Source: Bacteroidales bacterium
GTDB taxonomy: Bacteria; Bacteroidota; Bacteroidia; Bacteroidales; WCHB1-69
NCBI GenBank assembly: GCA_017651425.1
Contig: JAGCCZ010000009.1
Coordinates: 1-52,106, forward strand
DNA: 52,106 bases
Reading direction: 5' to 3'
Under the pieces are notes generated by a model, which worked only from the letters and a program-made list of their open reading frames with translations, was not told the DNA's origin and made no database searches. This document shows positions 1-7,622 of this stretch, in pieces. The translations under genes and the position numbers were made by a program. The number at the start of each line of letters is the position of its first letter. The stretch's first letter is position 1.

Positions 1-1995
1 ACCTACACGCAGAGCGGCGATTACACGCATACGCTGACGAATGTTAACGGTTGCGACTCCATCATGACGCTGCACCTGACGGTGAACCACTCCACCACAG
101 GCGACATCACAGCGGTGGCGTGCGACAGCTACGACTGGTACGGCACCACCTACACGCAGAGCGGCGACTACACGCATACGCTGACCAATGCGGCAGGCTG
201 TGACTCCATCGTGACGCTGCACTTGACGGTGAACCACACGTCCTACGGCAACATCACTGCGGTGGCTTGCGACAGCTACGACTGGTACGGTACTACCTAT
301 ACCCAGAGCGGTGACTACACGTACACGCTGACGAATGCGGTGGGCTGTGACTCGATCGTGACACTGCACCTGACTGTCAATCACACGACCTACGGCAACA
401 TCACCGCTGTGGCCTGCAACAGTTATGACTGGTACGGCACAACCTACACGCAGAGCGGCGACTACACACACACACTGACGAATGCTCACGGTTGCGACTC
501 CATCGTGACGCTGCACCTGACCGTCAACCACACGACCTACGGCAACATCACCGCCGTGGTCTGCAACAGTTACATCTGGTACGGCACCATCTACACGCAG
601 AGCGGTAACTACACGCATACGCTGACGAATGCCAACGGTTGTGACTCGATCGTGACGCTGCACCTGACCGTCAACCACACGACCTACGGTTCCATCACTG
701 CTGTGGCTTGCGACAGCTACGACTGGTACGGCACTACCTACACGCAGAGCGGTGACTACACGCATACGCTGACGAATGCCAACGGTTGCGACTCGATCGT
801 GACGCTGCACCTGACTGTCAACCACACAACCTACGGCGCTATCACCGCCGTGGCTTGCGACAGCTATGACTGGTACGGCACCACCTACACGCAAAGCGGT
901 AACTACACGCATACGCTGACGAATGCTCACGGTTGCGACTCGATTGTGACGCTGCATCTGACTGTCAACCACACAACCTACAGCAACATTACTGCGGTGG
1001 CTTGCGACAACTACGACTGGTACGGCACTACCTACACGCAGAGCGGCGACTACACGCACACGCTGACGAATGCTCACGGTTGCGACTCGATTGTGACGCT
1101 GCATCTGACTATCAACCACACGACCTACGGCAACATCACTGCGGTGGCTTGCGACAGTTATGACTGGTACGGCATTACCTACACGCAGAGCGGCGACTAC
1201 ACGCACATGCTGACGAACGCGGCAGGTTGCGACTCCATTTTGACGCTGCATCTGACTGTGAACCACACAACCTACGGTGCTATCACCGCCGTGGCTTGCG
1301 ACAGCTACGACTGGTACGGCACCACCTACACGCAGAGCGGCGACTATACGCATACGCTGACGAATGCCAACGGTTGTGACAGTATCTTGACACTGCACCT
1401 GACGGTGAACCCCACGACCTACGGTAACATCACCGCCGTGGCCTGCGACAGCTACGACTGGTACGGCACCAACTACACGCAGAGCGGCGACTACACGCAC
1501 ACGCTGACAAATGCCAACGGTTGTGATTCGATCGTGACGCTACACTTGACCGTCAACCCCACGACCTACGGCAACATCACAGCCGTGGCTTGCGACAGTT
1601 ACGACTGGTACGGCACTACCTACACGCAGAGCGGTGACTACACGCACACGCTGACAAACGCGGCAGGTTGCGACTCGATCTTGACGCTGCACCTGACTGT
1701 CAACCACACGACCTACGGTGCCATCACTGCGGTGGCTTGCGACAGTTACGACTGGTACGGAACCACCTACACGCAGAGCGGCGATTACACGCATACGCTG
1801 ACGAACGCAGTGGGTTGTGATTCCATCGTGACGCTGCACCTGACTGTCAATTACACGACCTACGGTTCCATCACCGCCGCGGCCTGTGACAGTTACGACT
1901 GGTATGACAGCATTTATACACAGAGCGGCGACTATACGCACACGCTGACCAATGCGGCAGGTTGTGACTCCATCGTGACGCTGCACCTGACGGTG
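1..1995 (+). repeat. Tandem array of fourteen 147-bp coding repeats
   Basis: The string ACCTACACGCAGAGCGG or a close variant recurs at 1, 148, 295, 442, 589, 736, 883, 1030, 1177, 1324, 1471, 1618, 1765 and 1912, an exact 147-bp (49-codon) period without indels. Copies differ mainly by single substitutions. The two codons before GCDS vary among four types: AAG, AVG, AHG and ANG (VNG in the first copy). The array continues beyond the left edge, so the true copy number is unknown and short-read assembly may have collapsed it. Confidence 0.95.
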
Positions 1996-2790
1996 ACAAG
2001 TACACCGGAAATGTTCTCTATTATGGGTGATTCCATAATCTGCATGAATCAATTCGCTCCCTATTATTATAACATCACAGACAATAATTATCATTATCAG
2101 TGGTATAAAAGCGATCTGTTGTGGGCGGAAGATGTTGATATGGTCATGCTGCATGAAATGACTAACGGACCTGTTAGTTTAGTCATGCGGGTTGAAGATT
2201 TGTCGAGCCACTGCACTGCTTCCACTACAAAGATTGTCCAGGTGCAAAATGGCTATGCTCCGGATACTACGGTCATCAGACGCAAGGGTAATACGAACAT
2301 ATTGGTGTGTCAACCCGTCACATCGTCGTATGGCGTTGTCCATTATCAATGGGGATATACGGATCGCATTTCTTTGAATGAGACCCTGATGAATGGCGAT
2401 TACAATTATTGCCGATTCGATATGGGAATTGATACGCAGCGGTACGACTATTGGGTTGAAACGTACATGGATGTTTCGAATAGCTTGAGTTGTGCCAACA
2501 GATCGTATTATGGACATTCATTGAATACTTCTGTTGAAGATTATGACGATAATGTTGTGGATGCGTACATGACTCACGATCGGATGATATTGTCTGTGAG
2601 TGCAGTCGGCCCGAATCCAATTGTTGCGGGACTTTATGATGTGAATGGAAGACTTTTGTTCTCCAAGGATTATGGAATAACGGATAAGGTGTCTGACAAT
2701 GTTAATGTCAGTATCGCCAATGGAATCTATTTCCTGAGGGTGACTATCGGTAATCAATTGTATTCTGTTAAATTATTGAAAATCAACTAA
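1..2790 (+). CDS. T9SS-exported repeat surface protein (5'-truncated by window edge)
   Basis: The reading frame is open from base 1, so the start and any signal peptide lie outside the window. Residues 1 to about 665 are 14 copies of a 49-residue module with the core CDSYDWYGTTYTQSGDY followed by GCDSIVTLHLTVN. Each copy has two cysteines, which could form a disulfide in an exported protein. A unique region of about 190 residues follows. The last ~80 residues (around DVNGRLLFSKDYG, then NGIYFLRVTIGNQLYSVKLLKIN-like ending) match a Por secretion system type A C-terminal sorting domain, normally cleaved after export by the type IX system. The product is therefore probably an adhesin-like or structural surface protein; its ligand is unknown. 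A barrel protein gene starts 3 bp downstream, so the two are probably co-transcribed. The repeats are much alike at DNA level, which suggests recent duplication or gene conversion. Confidence 0.85.
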   Translation, partial: TYTQSGDYTHTLTNVNGCDSIMTLHLTVNHSTTGDITAVACDSYDWYGTTYTQSGDYTHTLTNAAGCDSIVTLHLTVNHTSYGNITAVACDSYDWYGTTYTQSGDYTYTLTNAVGCDSIVTLHLTVNHTTYGNITAVACNSYDWYGTTYTQSGDYTHTLTNAHGCDSIVTLHLTVNHTTYGNITAVVCNSYIWYGTIYTQSGNYTHTLTNANGCDSIVTLHLTVNHTTYGSITAVACDSYDWYGTTYTQSGDYTHTLTNANGCDSIVTLHLTVNHTTYGAITAVACDSYDWYGTTYTQSGNYTHTLTNAHGCDSIVTLHLTVNHTTYSNITAVACDNYDWYGTTYTQSGDYTHTLTNAHGCDSIVTLHLTINHTTYGNITAVACDSYDWYGITYTQSGDYTHMLTNAAGCDSILTLHLTVNHTTYGAITAVACDSYDWYGTTYTQSGDYTHTLTNANGCDSILTLHLTVNPTTYGNITAVACDSYDWYGTNYTQSGDYTHTLTNANGCDSIVTLHLTVNPTTYGNITAVACDSYDWYGTTYTQSGDYTHTLTNAAGCDSILTLHLTVNHTTYGAITAVACDSYDWYGTTYTQSGDYTHTLTNAVGCDSIVTLHLTVNYTTYGSITAAACDSYDWYDSIYTQSGDYTHTLTNAAGCDSIVTLHLTVTSTPEMFSIMGDSIICMNQFAPYYYNITDNNYHYQWYKSDLLWAEDVDMVMLHEMTNGPVSLVMRVEDLSSHCTASTTKIVQVQNGYAPDTTVIRRKGNTNILVCQPVTSSYGVVHYQWGYTDRISLNETLMNGDYNYCRFDMGIDTQRYDYWVETYMDVSNSLSCANRSYYGHSLNTSVEDYDDNVVDAYMTHDRMILSVSAVGPNPIVAGLYDVNGRLLFSKDYGITDKVSDNVNVSIANGIYFLRVTIGNQLYSVKLLKIN

Positions 2791-2793
2791 ACT

Positions 2794-3912
2794 ATGAGAC
2801 GTTGTTATTTTGGAATGATATTCTTGCTGTTTGTTGCTTGTTTTAGTTTGAATGCACAAAACGAGCAGAATGCTTTTGATAGTTCAGCAAAGAAAGTGGT
2901 GTACGTGCGCTACGATTCTGAAGGCAGAGCGCCTTGGACAATTCGGGCAAAGGGTCCGGCTGGCCGTGTGCGTGTCGAGAATTCGTACATGGAAGTGTAT
3001 GACAATATTTTTGACCGGTTGAAACGTCGCGAATGTGTGGCGTATTGGTATACGGCCCACAGGGAATCGGACAATCATTTCACGATTTATTCTAAATCCA
3101 AGAAAAATTCCATAGGATTCAGTGCCACGTACTTTTTTTATGGTAAATTGCCTTGGAAGAAGATGGGCTGGATGAAAGAGGATTATGTGGGGGATTTCAC
3201 CAACCCATCGTATAAATTGAATGATTTTTCGGTGTATTTCTACATCGGGCGTCAATTGGTCGCGAGAAATCGTCATCATTTCGGATTGAATTTGGGCGCT
3301 GGATTTCGTCAAACAAAACAAGTCCTGAAAACAGACGGCTACAATATCCGATATGATGCTATAGACCCTGATGGCGCACCCTATATCCGGCACGTTGATA
3401 TTTCAAATTATACTGAATCGCAACTGGTTCGTTCCGTGATTATCCCAATTAGTTTTCGATACGATTGGTTTATGTTTAAACATTTCTCCGTCTTTCTTGC
3501 AGCTGGGGTTCAAAACGACTTCCATATTCAAAACAACATAACCACAACATTCGATGCTCGCTATGCCGGGCAGTATAATGACGACCTGTTCAATGTACTG
3601 ATTGATCAGGAGGGGTATTATGATTTCGGTGAATTTAATAACAACACTTTCGAACGAACGGATGAGGAGGAATTCCGCTATTCATTGTATGGCGTAGGTG
3701 CAGCGGGCCTGCAGGTGTTCCTTGGGAAAACATTGTCGATCGAGGTCGCTGGAGAATATCATAAGATGTTGTATAGCAATACTTTTTCGGAAGGTTCCAA
3801 GGATTTTCGTTTGGTGAGTTCCAACGAAACCCGTCAAAGCATGCAGTCTTGTTTGTCACCGTATCTGTTGGACAGGCTGGGCGTGAATGTTAAGTTGAAG
3901 TTTACCTTTTAG
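2794..3912 (+). CDS. Outer-membrane beta-barrel protein, unknown role
   Basis: This 372-residue protein begins with a signal peptide (MRRCYFGMIFLLFVACFSLNAQ). It then shows alternating polar and aromatic strands typical of an outer-membrane barrel, for example FSVYFYIGRQLVARNRHHFGL and the end RLGVNVKLKFTF with a terminal phenylalanine. No catalytic motif or named family was recognised. It starts 3 bp after the stop of the repeat surface protein, so the two are probably translated from one mRNA. By analogy with other T9SS substrate/barrel pairs it might anchor or assemble the repeat protein, but that is inference; it does not obviously resemble PorP/SprF. Its stop lies 11 bp from the convergent stop of dihydroorotase. 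Confidence 0.75.
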   Translation: MRRCYFGMIFLLFVACFSLNAQNEQNAFDSSAKKVVYVRYDSEGRAPWTIRAKGPAGRVRVENSYMEVYDNIFDRLKRRECVAYWYTAHRESDNHFTIYSKSKKNSIGFSATYFFYGKLPWKKMGWMKEDYVGDFTNPSYKLNDFSVYFYIGRQLVARNRHHFGLNLGAGFRQTKQVLKTDGYNIRYDAIDPDGAPYIRHVDISNYTESQLVRSVIIPISFRYDWFMFKHFSVFLAAGVQNDFHIQNNITTTFDARYAGQYNDDLFNVLIDQEGYYDFGEFNNNTFERTDEEEFRYSLYGVGAAGLQVFLGKTLSIEVAGEYHKMLYSNTFSEGSKDFRLVSSNETRQSMQSCLSPYLLDRLGVNVKLKFTF

Positions 3913-3923
3913 CCGTTAGAATC

Positions 3924-5273
3924 TTAACAGAACTCCAGCCGTTCCCCTCTGCTTCCTTCGTGGATGACACCCTCCTCATATACGAGGTTGCCGTTCACGA
4001 AGGTGTGTGTCACGCTGCCGGGCAGTGACATGCCGTGGTAGGGTGTCCAGCCGCATTTGGACAGCACAATATCGTCGTTGACGGGGTCCTCCATGTCAAG
4101 GTCAAGCATCACCAGGTCGGCGTGGTAGCCTTCTCGGATGAATCCGCGGCCTTTGATGCCGTAGATCGTGGCAGGGTTGTGGCACATCAGCTGCACAATC
4201 TCCTCCAGCGAGATGAGTCCTCGGCGGCGCAGCTCGAGCATGGCGCGCAAGGTGTGCTGCACCGAGGGCATGCCCGACGGAGTTTTGAAATAGTCGTTCC
4301 CAAACTTCTCCTCGCGCGCGTGCGGTGCGTGGTCGGAACCGATGGTGTCGAGTCTCTTTTCCCGCAAGGCGCATATCAGTGCGGCAGCATCCTCCGCACT
4401 CTTGACGGCGGGGTTGCACTTGATGCGGAAGCCCAAGTCCCGATAGCGTTGCTCGTCGAACAGGAGATAGTGCGGACACGTCTCCGCCGTGATTTTCTTT
4501 TCTGCCAAGGGGATGTCGTTGCGGAAGAGGTCAAGTTCCCGCTGGGTGGAGACATGCATCACATGCAGCCGTCCCCCTGTTTTGTCGGCAATCTCAACAG
4601 CCTTGGCGGAGGAGCGGTAGCAGGCCTCTGCCGTCCGGATGAGGGGGTGGAGTGTCGCATCGGGCGTGACCTTGCCTTGCGCCACCAGCTCCTTGTAAAG
4701 CTCTGTGTTCTGACGGATGACGTCCTCGTCTTCGCAGTGCGCCGCCACTAAACAGGGCGACTCTTTGAAGATGCGGGCCAGCACGCCGTCGTCGTTCACC
4801 AGCATGTTGCCCGTGCTGGAGCCCATGAAGACCTTGATGCCGCACACGCTCGCGGGGTCGGTCTTCAGCACCTCGTCGAGGTTGTCGTTAGTGGCCCCCA
4901 TGTAGAACGAGTAGTTGGCGATGGACTTTTCGGCGGCTAACTCGAACTTCTGCCGCAGCAGCTCTTGTGTTGTTGTTTGCGGCACAGTGTTGGGCATCTC
5001 CATGAAAGAGGTCACGCCGCCGGCCACAGCCGCACGGCTTTCCGTGAAAATGTCACCCTTGTGGGTCAGTCCCGGTTCGCGGAAATGGACATGCTCGTCA
5101 ATGACGCCGGGGATAAGGTACCGGCCCAAGGCCTCCACGGTGACGGCTGAGACGAATTTGTCGAAACCCTCGTCGCGGAAGATATGCTTGATAAGCCCGT
5201 TCTCGACGAGCACATCGGCGACGTAAGTCTCGCCCTCGTTGACAATTGTGCAATTTCTGATGAAATAGTTCAT
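3924..5273 (-). CDS. pyrC: Dihydroorotase
   Basis: A 449-residue zinc amidohydrolase that interconverts N-carbamoyl-aspartate and dihydroorotate in pyrimidine synthesis (cytosolic). Family landmarks are present: the metal pair in HVHFREPGL (His61, His63, with substrate-binding Arg65), a probable carboxylated lysine in CGIKVFMG (Lys147), HCEDE (His179), HVMHVST (His237/His240) and catalytic Asp314 in GSDHAPH. The frame stays open another 58 codons upstream, but MNYFIRNCTIV at 5273 fits the family's N-terminus and lies 21 bp downstream of a -7 element (5294-5301), so I chose that start. It looks complete. The neighbours are unrelated in function: a convergent barrel gene and a divergent Mpv17-like gene. 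An allantoinase or hydantoinase reading is less likely given the HFREPG motif and length. Confidence 0.93.
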   Translation of the reverse strand: MNYFIRNCTIVNEGETYVADVLVENGLIKHIFRDEGFDKFVSAVTVEALGRYLIPGVIDEHVHFREPGLTHKGDIFTESRAAVAGGVTSFMEMPNTVPQTTTQELLRQKFELAAEKSIANYSFYMGATNDNLDEVLKTDPASVCGIKVFMGSSTGNMLVNDDGVLARIFKESPCLVAAHCEDEDVIRQNTELYKELVAQGKVTPDATLHPLIRTAEACYRSSAKAVEIADKTGGRLHVMHVSTQRELDLFRNDIPLAEKKITAETCPHYLLFDEQRYRDLGFRIKCNPAVKSAEDAAALICALREKRLDTIGSDHAPHAREEKFGNDYFKTPSGMPSVQHTLRAMLELRRRGLISLEEIVQLMCHNPATIYGIKGRGFIREGYHADLVMLDLDMEDPVNDDIVLSKCGWTPYHGMSLPGSVTHTFVNGNLVYEEGVIHEGSRGERLEFC

Positions 5274-5293
5274 GGAGTCGTGTTTTTGCGCTG

Positions 5294-5301
5294 CAAAAGT
5301 A
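5294..5301 (-). promoter_or_regulatory. -7 promoter element of pyrC
   Basis: On the minus strand this reads TACTTTTG, a perfect match to the Bacteroidota TAnnTTTG -7 element, 21 bp upstream of the chosen pyrC start. No clear TTTG -33 element was seen. It lies back to back with the promoter at 5324-5331. Confidence 0.65.
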
Positions 5302-5323
5302 GTAAAAATAGCCGTGAATTTAC

Positions 5324-5331
5324 TATCTTTG
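5324..5331 (+). promoter_or_regulatory. -7 promoter element of the Mpv17-like gene
   Basis: TATCTTTG matches TAnnTTTG exactly and ends 18 bp before the ATG at 5350. It supports that start over the in-frame upstream ATG at 5272, which would precede the promoter and overlap the pyrC start. Confidence 0.65.
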
Positions 5332-5349
5332 CCGCCTAAATTCTTACCG

Positions 5350-6042
5350 ATGAAAAAATCTGATTTCCTTGTGCTTGCCATTGTGATTGTGGTATTGCTT
5401 CCTTTTTTTATCTGTAAACCGGTGTATGACACATTCTGTACGCTCACGCGAAATTATCCCTTGTGGATGGCATTCCTGAAGTTCGGCATCTTGGCCACGT
5501 TCGGCGAGATGTTAGGGCAGCGTGTGAAGACGGGACAATATTATCACAAGGGCTTCGGCCTCTTCCCGAAATTCATCGTCTGGGGCTTCCTCGGCATGTG
5601 GATTGCGTTGGCCATGAGCGTTTTCAAAGTCGGCATACCGGCCTTTATGGAGAAAGCTTCCTGCTTTAGCGGCGTCAGCGAGGCCATGAAAGGTGGCTTT
5701 ACCTGGCTGAAATTGGTGGGTGCCTTCTTCGTCAGCGTGATGATGAACACCTCCTTCGCGCCCGTCTTCATGACGTTCCACAAGATTTGCGACATGCACA
5801 TCGCCTCTTACGATGGCAAGGCAATCAGTCTGGTGCGTCCCATCCAGATGCGCAAGCTCATCCAGGAGGTGAACTGGGATGTGCAGTGGGATTTCGTTTT
5901 CAAGAAGACCATCCCCTTGTTCTGGATCCCCGCGCACACGCTCACGTTTTGCCTGCCGGGAGACTTCCAGGTGCTCTTCGCTGCCTTCTGTAGTATTATA
6001 TTGGGATTGTTCCTGTCAATCGCGGCGATGAGGAAGAGTTGA
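5350..6042 (+). CDS. Mpv17/PMP22-like integral membrane protein
   Basis: A 230-residue protein with about four to five hydrophobic segments: residues ~5-25 (LVLAIVIVVLLPFF), ~40-50, ~75-95 (FIVWGFLGMWIALAM), ~120-140 and ~195-225. The C-terminal stretch WDVQWDFVFKKTIPLFWIPA, then HTLTFCLP and a small-residue helix, resembles the signature end of the Mpv17/PMP22 family best known from peroxisomes and mitochondria; Bacteroidota members exist. The function in bacteria is unknown; eukaryotic relatives form small pores. No operon partner: it stands alone between pyrC (divergent) and a palindromic element. The family assignment rests on my memory of the motif. Confidence 0.65.
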   Translation: MKKSDFLVLAIVIVVLLPFFICKPVYDTFCTLTRNYPLWMAFLKFGILATFGEMLGQRVKTGQYYHKGFGLFPKFIVWGFLGMWIALAMSVFKVGIPAFMEKASCFSGVSEAMKGGFTWLKLVGAFFVSVMMNTSFAPVFMTFHKICDMHIASYDGKAISLVRPIQMRKLIQEVNWDVQWDFVFKKTIPLFWIPAHTLTFCLPGDFQVLFAAFCSIILGLFLSIAAMRKS

Positions 6043-6073
6043 TTCCGCATGTGCTGTTAGAATAATTTTTCAG

Positions 6074-6206
6074 AATTATCCCTTTGAATTTTGTGATATC
6101 ATTTCTGCGTTTTCCTGCGAGTTCTGCGGGCGTTTTATTTTCCCGCAGACCACGCAGATTTCCGCAGATTATCATACCCTTTTTTGCAAGACTATAAGGG
6201 ATAATT
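6074..6206. repeat. MITE-like/REP element between convergent genes
   Basis: An 11-bp perfect terminal inverted repeat (AATTATCCCTT at 6074-6084, AAGGGATAATT at 6196-6206) bounds 133 bp of non-coding DNA. Inside, TTCTGCGGG (6122-6130) and CCCGCAGA (6142-6149) form a hairpin flanked by CGCAGATTTCCGCAGATT-type repeats (6103-6170). It fills the 180 bp between two convergent genes. No coding potential. A related CCCGCAG/CTGCGGG palindrome lies at 49469-49530 and a relative of the right end at 31717-31748. Confidence 0.7.
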
Positions 6207-6222
6207 TCGTAATTTTAAGCCG

Positions 6223-7569
6223 TTATTGGATGAGCTTCAGTCTCGCGCACTTGAGCGTGAGGTCGATGCGCGCCTCCGTGAACTGGTCTTGTGCCTGACT
6301 GTAAAGCGTGCGCGCCTCCAACAACTCCGACACGGGCACCAGTCCGGCCTCGTAGTTGGTCAGCACATTCTCCAAGTTTTCCTTTGCATCGTATAACGTG
6401 GATTCCGCCAATGCGACTTGTGCCTGTGCCTCCTGCACGTTGTGGATGGCCTGCTCCGTCTCCAATGCCATTTTCTCTGTTAGGTCGCGGCTGCTGTTCT
6501 CGGCTTGTTGTATGCGTATTTCCTGTTCTTTGGCTTTGTGCGTGGTGGCCCACCAGTCGGTCAGGGGCACTTGCAGCGTGGCGAAGGCAAGTCCGTTGGC
6601 ACTGTAGCGATCCACGATGAGGTTGCCGTAGGAAGCACCTACGCCAATGGCCAACTGGGGCAGCGCCTCTCCGACAATCATCTTTTTCTTCAACTGTTCA
6701 GCCTGCACGTTGAGTGCTAACAGGCGGCTCTCCTTGCGGCGCGCCACAGCCTCTGCAATGCGCACGTCTATGTCGCTTGGCTCGGTGGCCACCGTGTCAG
6801 TCAGTTGCAGGGTGGGGGAGTACTCGATGCCGGAAAGTTGGCATAGTGCCATGGTGGCCAATTGTATGCCGTTCTCAACTTTCAGCAGGTTAGAACGCAT
6901 TTCGTCGCGCTTGAGGGCGACCTTTAGACGGTCGTTGCGGGTGACGAGGCCGGCCTCTTCTGCCGTGAGGACATCGCGGCCTAACGTGTCAAGGAAGTCG
7001 AGTGCCTGCAACACGGTGTGGCGTTTCTCGTAGAGCGACACCACAAGCCAGTAGCTCTCCTCCACGCTCAGCAGCACTTTCTCTTGTGAAAGTTCTTGTT
7101 GCAGCTGTGCGGCCTCCACGCCTAACTGGGCGAGGCGGTTGCCGTTGACGATGCGTCCGCCTGCATAGAGGGGTTGCATGGCCGTGGCTGCCACTGCCGT
7201 GCCCTTCTCGGCTAATGAGATGGAGGGCGGAATGCCTATCGAGCCGCCGTACTCGGACCACAAATTGTAGAGGTCTTGCCGCACCTGGGCGTTGTCAATG
7301 TCGCCGATGCCATACTCGAACATCGGGTTCAGTGCCCGATAGCCCAAGGCCGTCGCACTGACAGTGGGGAAGTACTTGGTGAAGGCCTGCCGCTTGACCT
7401 GCTCGGCTGCGAGCACATCTAACCGGGCGTTCTCCAATGTGACATTGCGTGCCCCTGCCGCCTTCAAACAGGAGTCCAGGGTGAGTGATTGCCCAGTGCC
7501 CGTTGAAACAACGCACACTGTTCCGGCAACGAGCAACATCTTTTGTAAATGTTTTATTAAAGATATCAT
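6223..7569 (-). CDS. TolC-family outer-membrane efflux channel
   Basis: A 448-residue outer-membrane channel subunit that, with the adaptor and RND pump encoded just upstream, should form a tripartite efflux pump. The N-terminus has a signal peptide (KMLLVAGTVCVVSTGTGQ). Residues ~28-70 (LTLDSCLKAAGARNVTLENA, then EQVKRQAFTKYFPTVSATA) are the usual first TolC repeat. Long amphipathic helices rich in A, E, Q and L follow in two halves, ending with NVLTNYEAGLVPVSELLEARTLYSQAQDQF, the conserved second-repeat motif. Length fits the family. It is the last gene of the leftward operon, 50 bp after the pump stop. Substrate not predictable. A MITE-like palindrome downstream may help end transcription. 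Confidence 0.9.
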   Translation of the reverse strand: MISLIKHLQKMLLVAGTVCVVSTGTGQSLTLDSCLKAAGARNVTLENARLDVLAAEQVKRQAFTKYFPTVSATALGYRALNPMFEYGIGDIDNAQVRQDLYNLWSEYGGSIGIPPSISLAEKGTAVAATAMQPLYAGGRIVNGNRLAQLGVEAAQLQQELSQEKVLLSVEESYWLVVSLYEKRHTVLQALDFLDTLGRDVLTAEEAGLVTRNDRLKVALKRDEMRSNLLKVENGIQLATMALCQLSGIEYSPTLQLTDTVATEPSDIDVRIAEAVARRKESRLLALNVQAEQLKKKMIVGEALPQLAIGVGASYGNLIVDRYSANGLAFATLQVPLTDWWATTHKAKEQEIRIQQAENSSRDLTEKMALETEQAIHNVQEAQAQVALAESTLYDAKENLENVLTNYEAGLVPVSELLEARTLYSQAQDQFTEARIDLTLKCARLKLIQ

Positions 7570-7580
7570 TTCTATTTCTG

Positions 7581-7622
7581 TTTTCTAATTTCTAACCACC
7601 AACTACCAATCTCCAACTTCTA
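7581..7622. repeat. Heptanucleotide-phased intergenic repeat
   Basis: The pump-channel gap consists of consecutive seven-base units: TTTTCTA, ATTTCTA, ACCACCA, ACTACCA, ATCTCCA, ACTTCTA. The last unit overlaps the pump stop codon. Similar seven-base phasing is seen at 13204-13224, 23946-23966 and 35733-35767. Confidence 0.6.

Noticed and set aside
1..1995. CRISPR array or non-coding minisatellite
   Set aside because: Period 147 bp is an exact codon multiple, no unique spacers, and one long uninterrupted frame ending in a sorting domain.
5274..5447. 58-codon upstream extension of pyrC
   Set aside because: It crosses the pyrC and Mpv17 promoters and has no family similarity.
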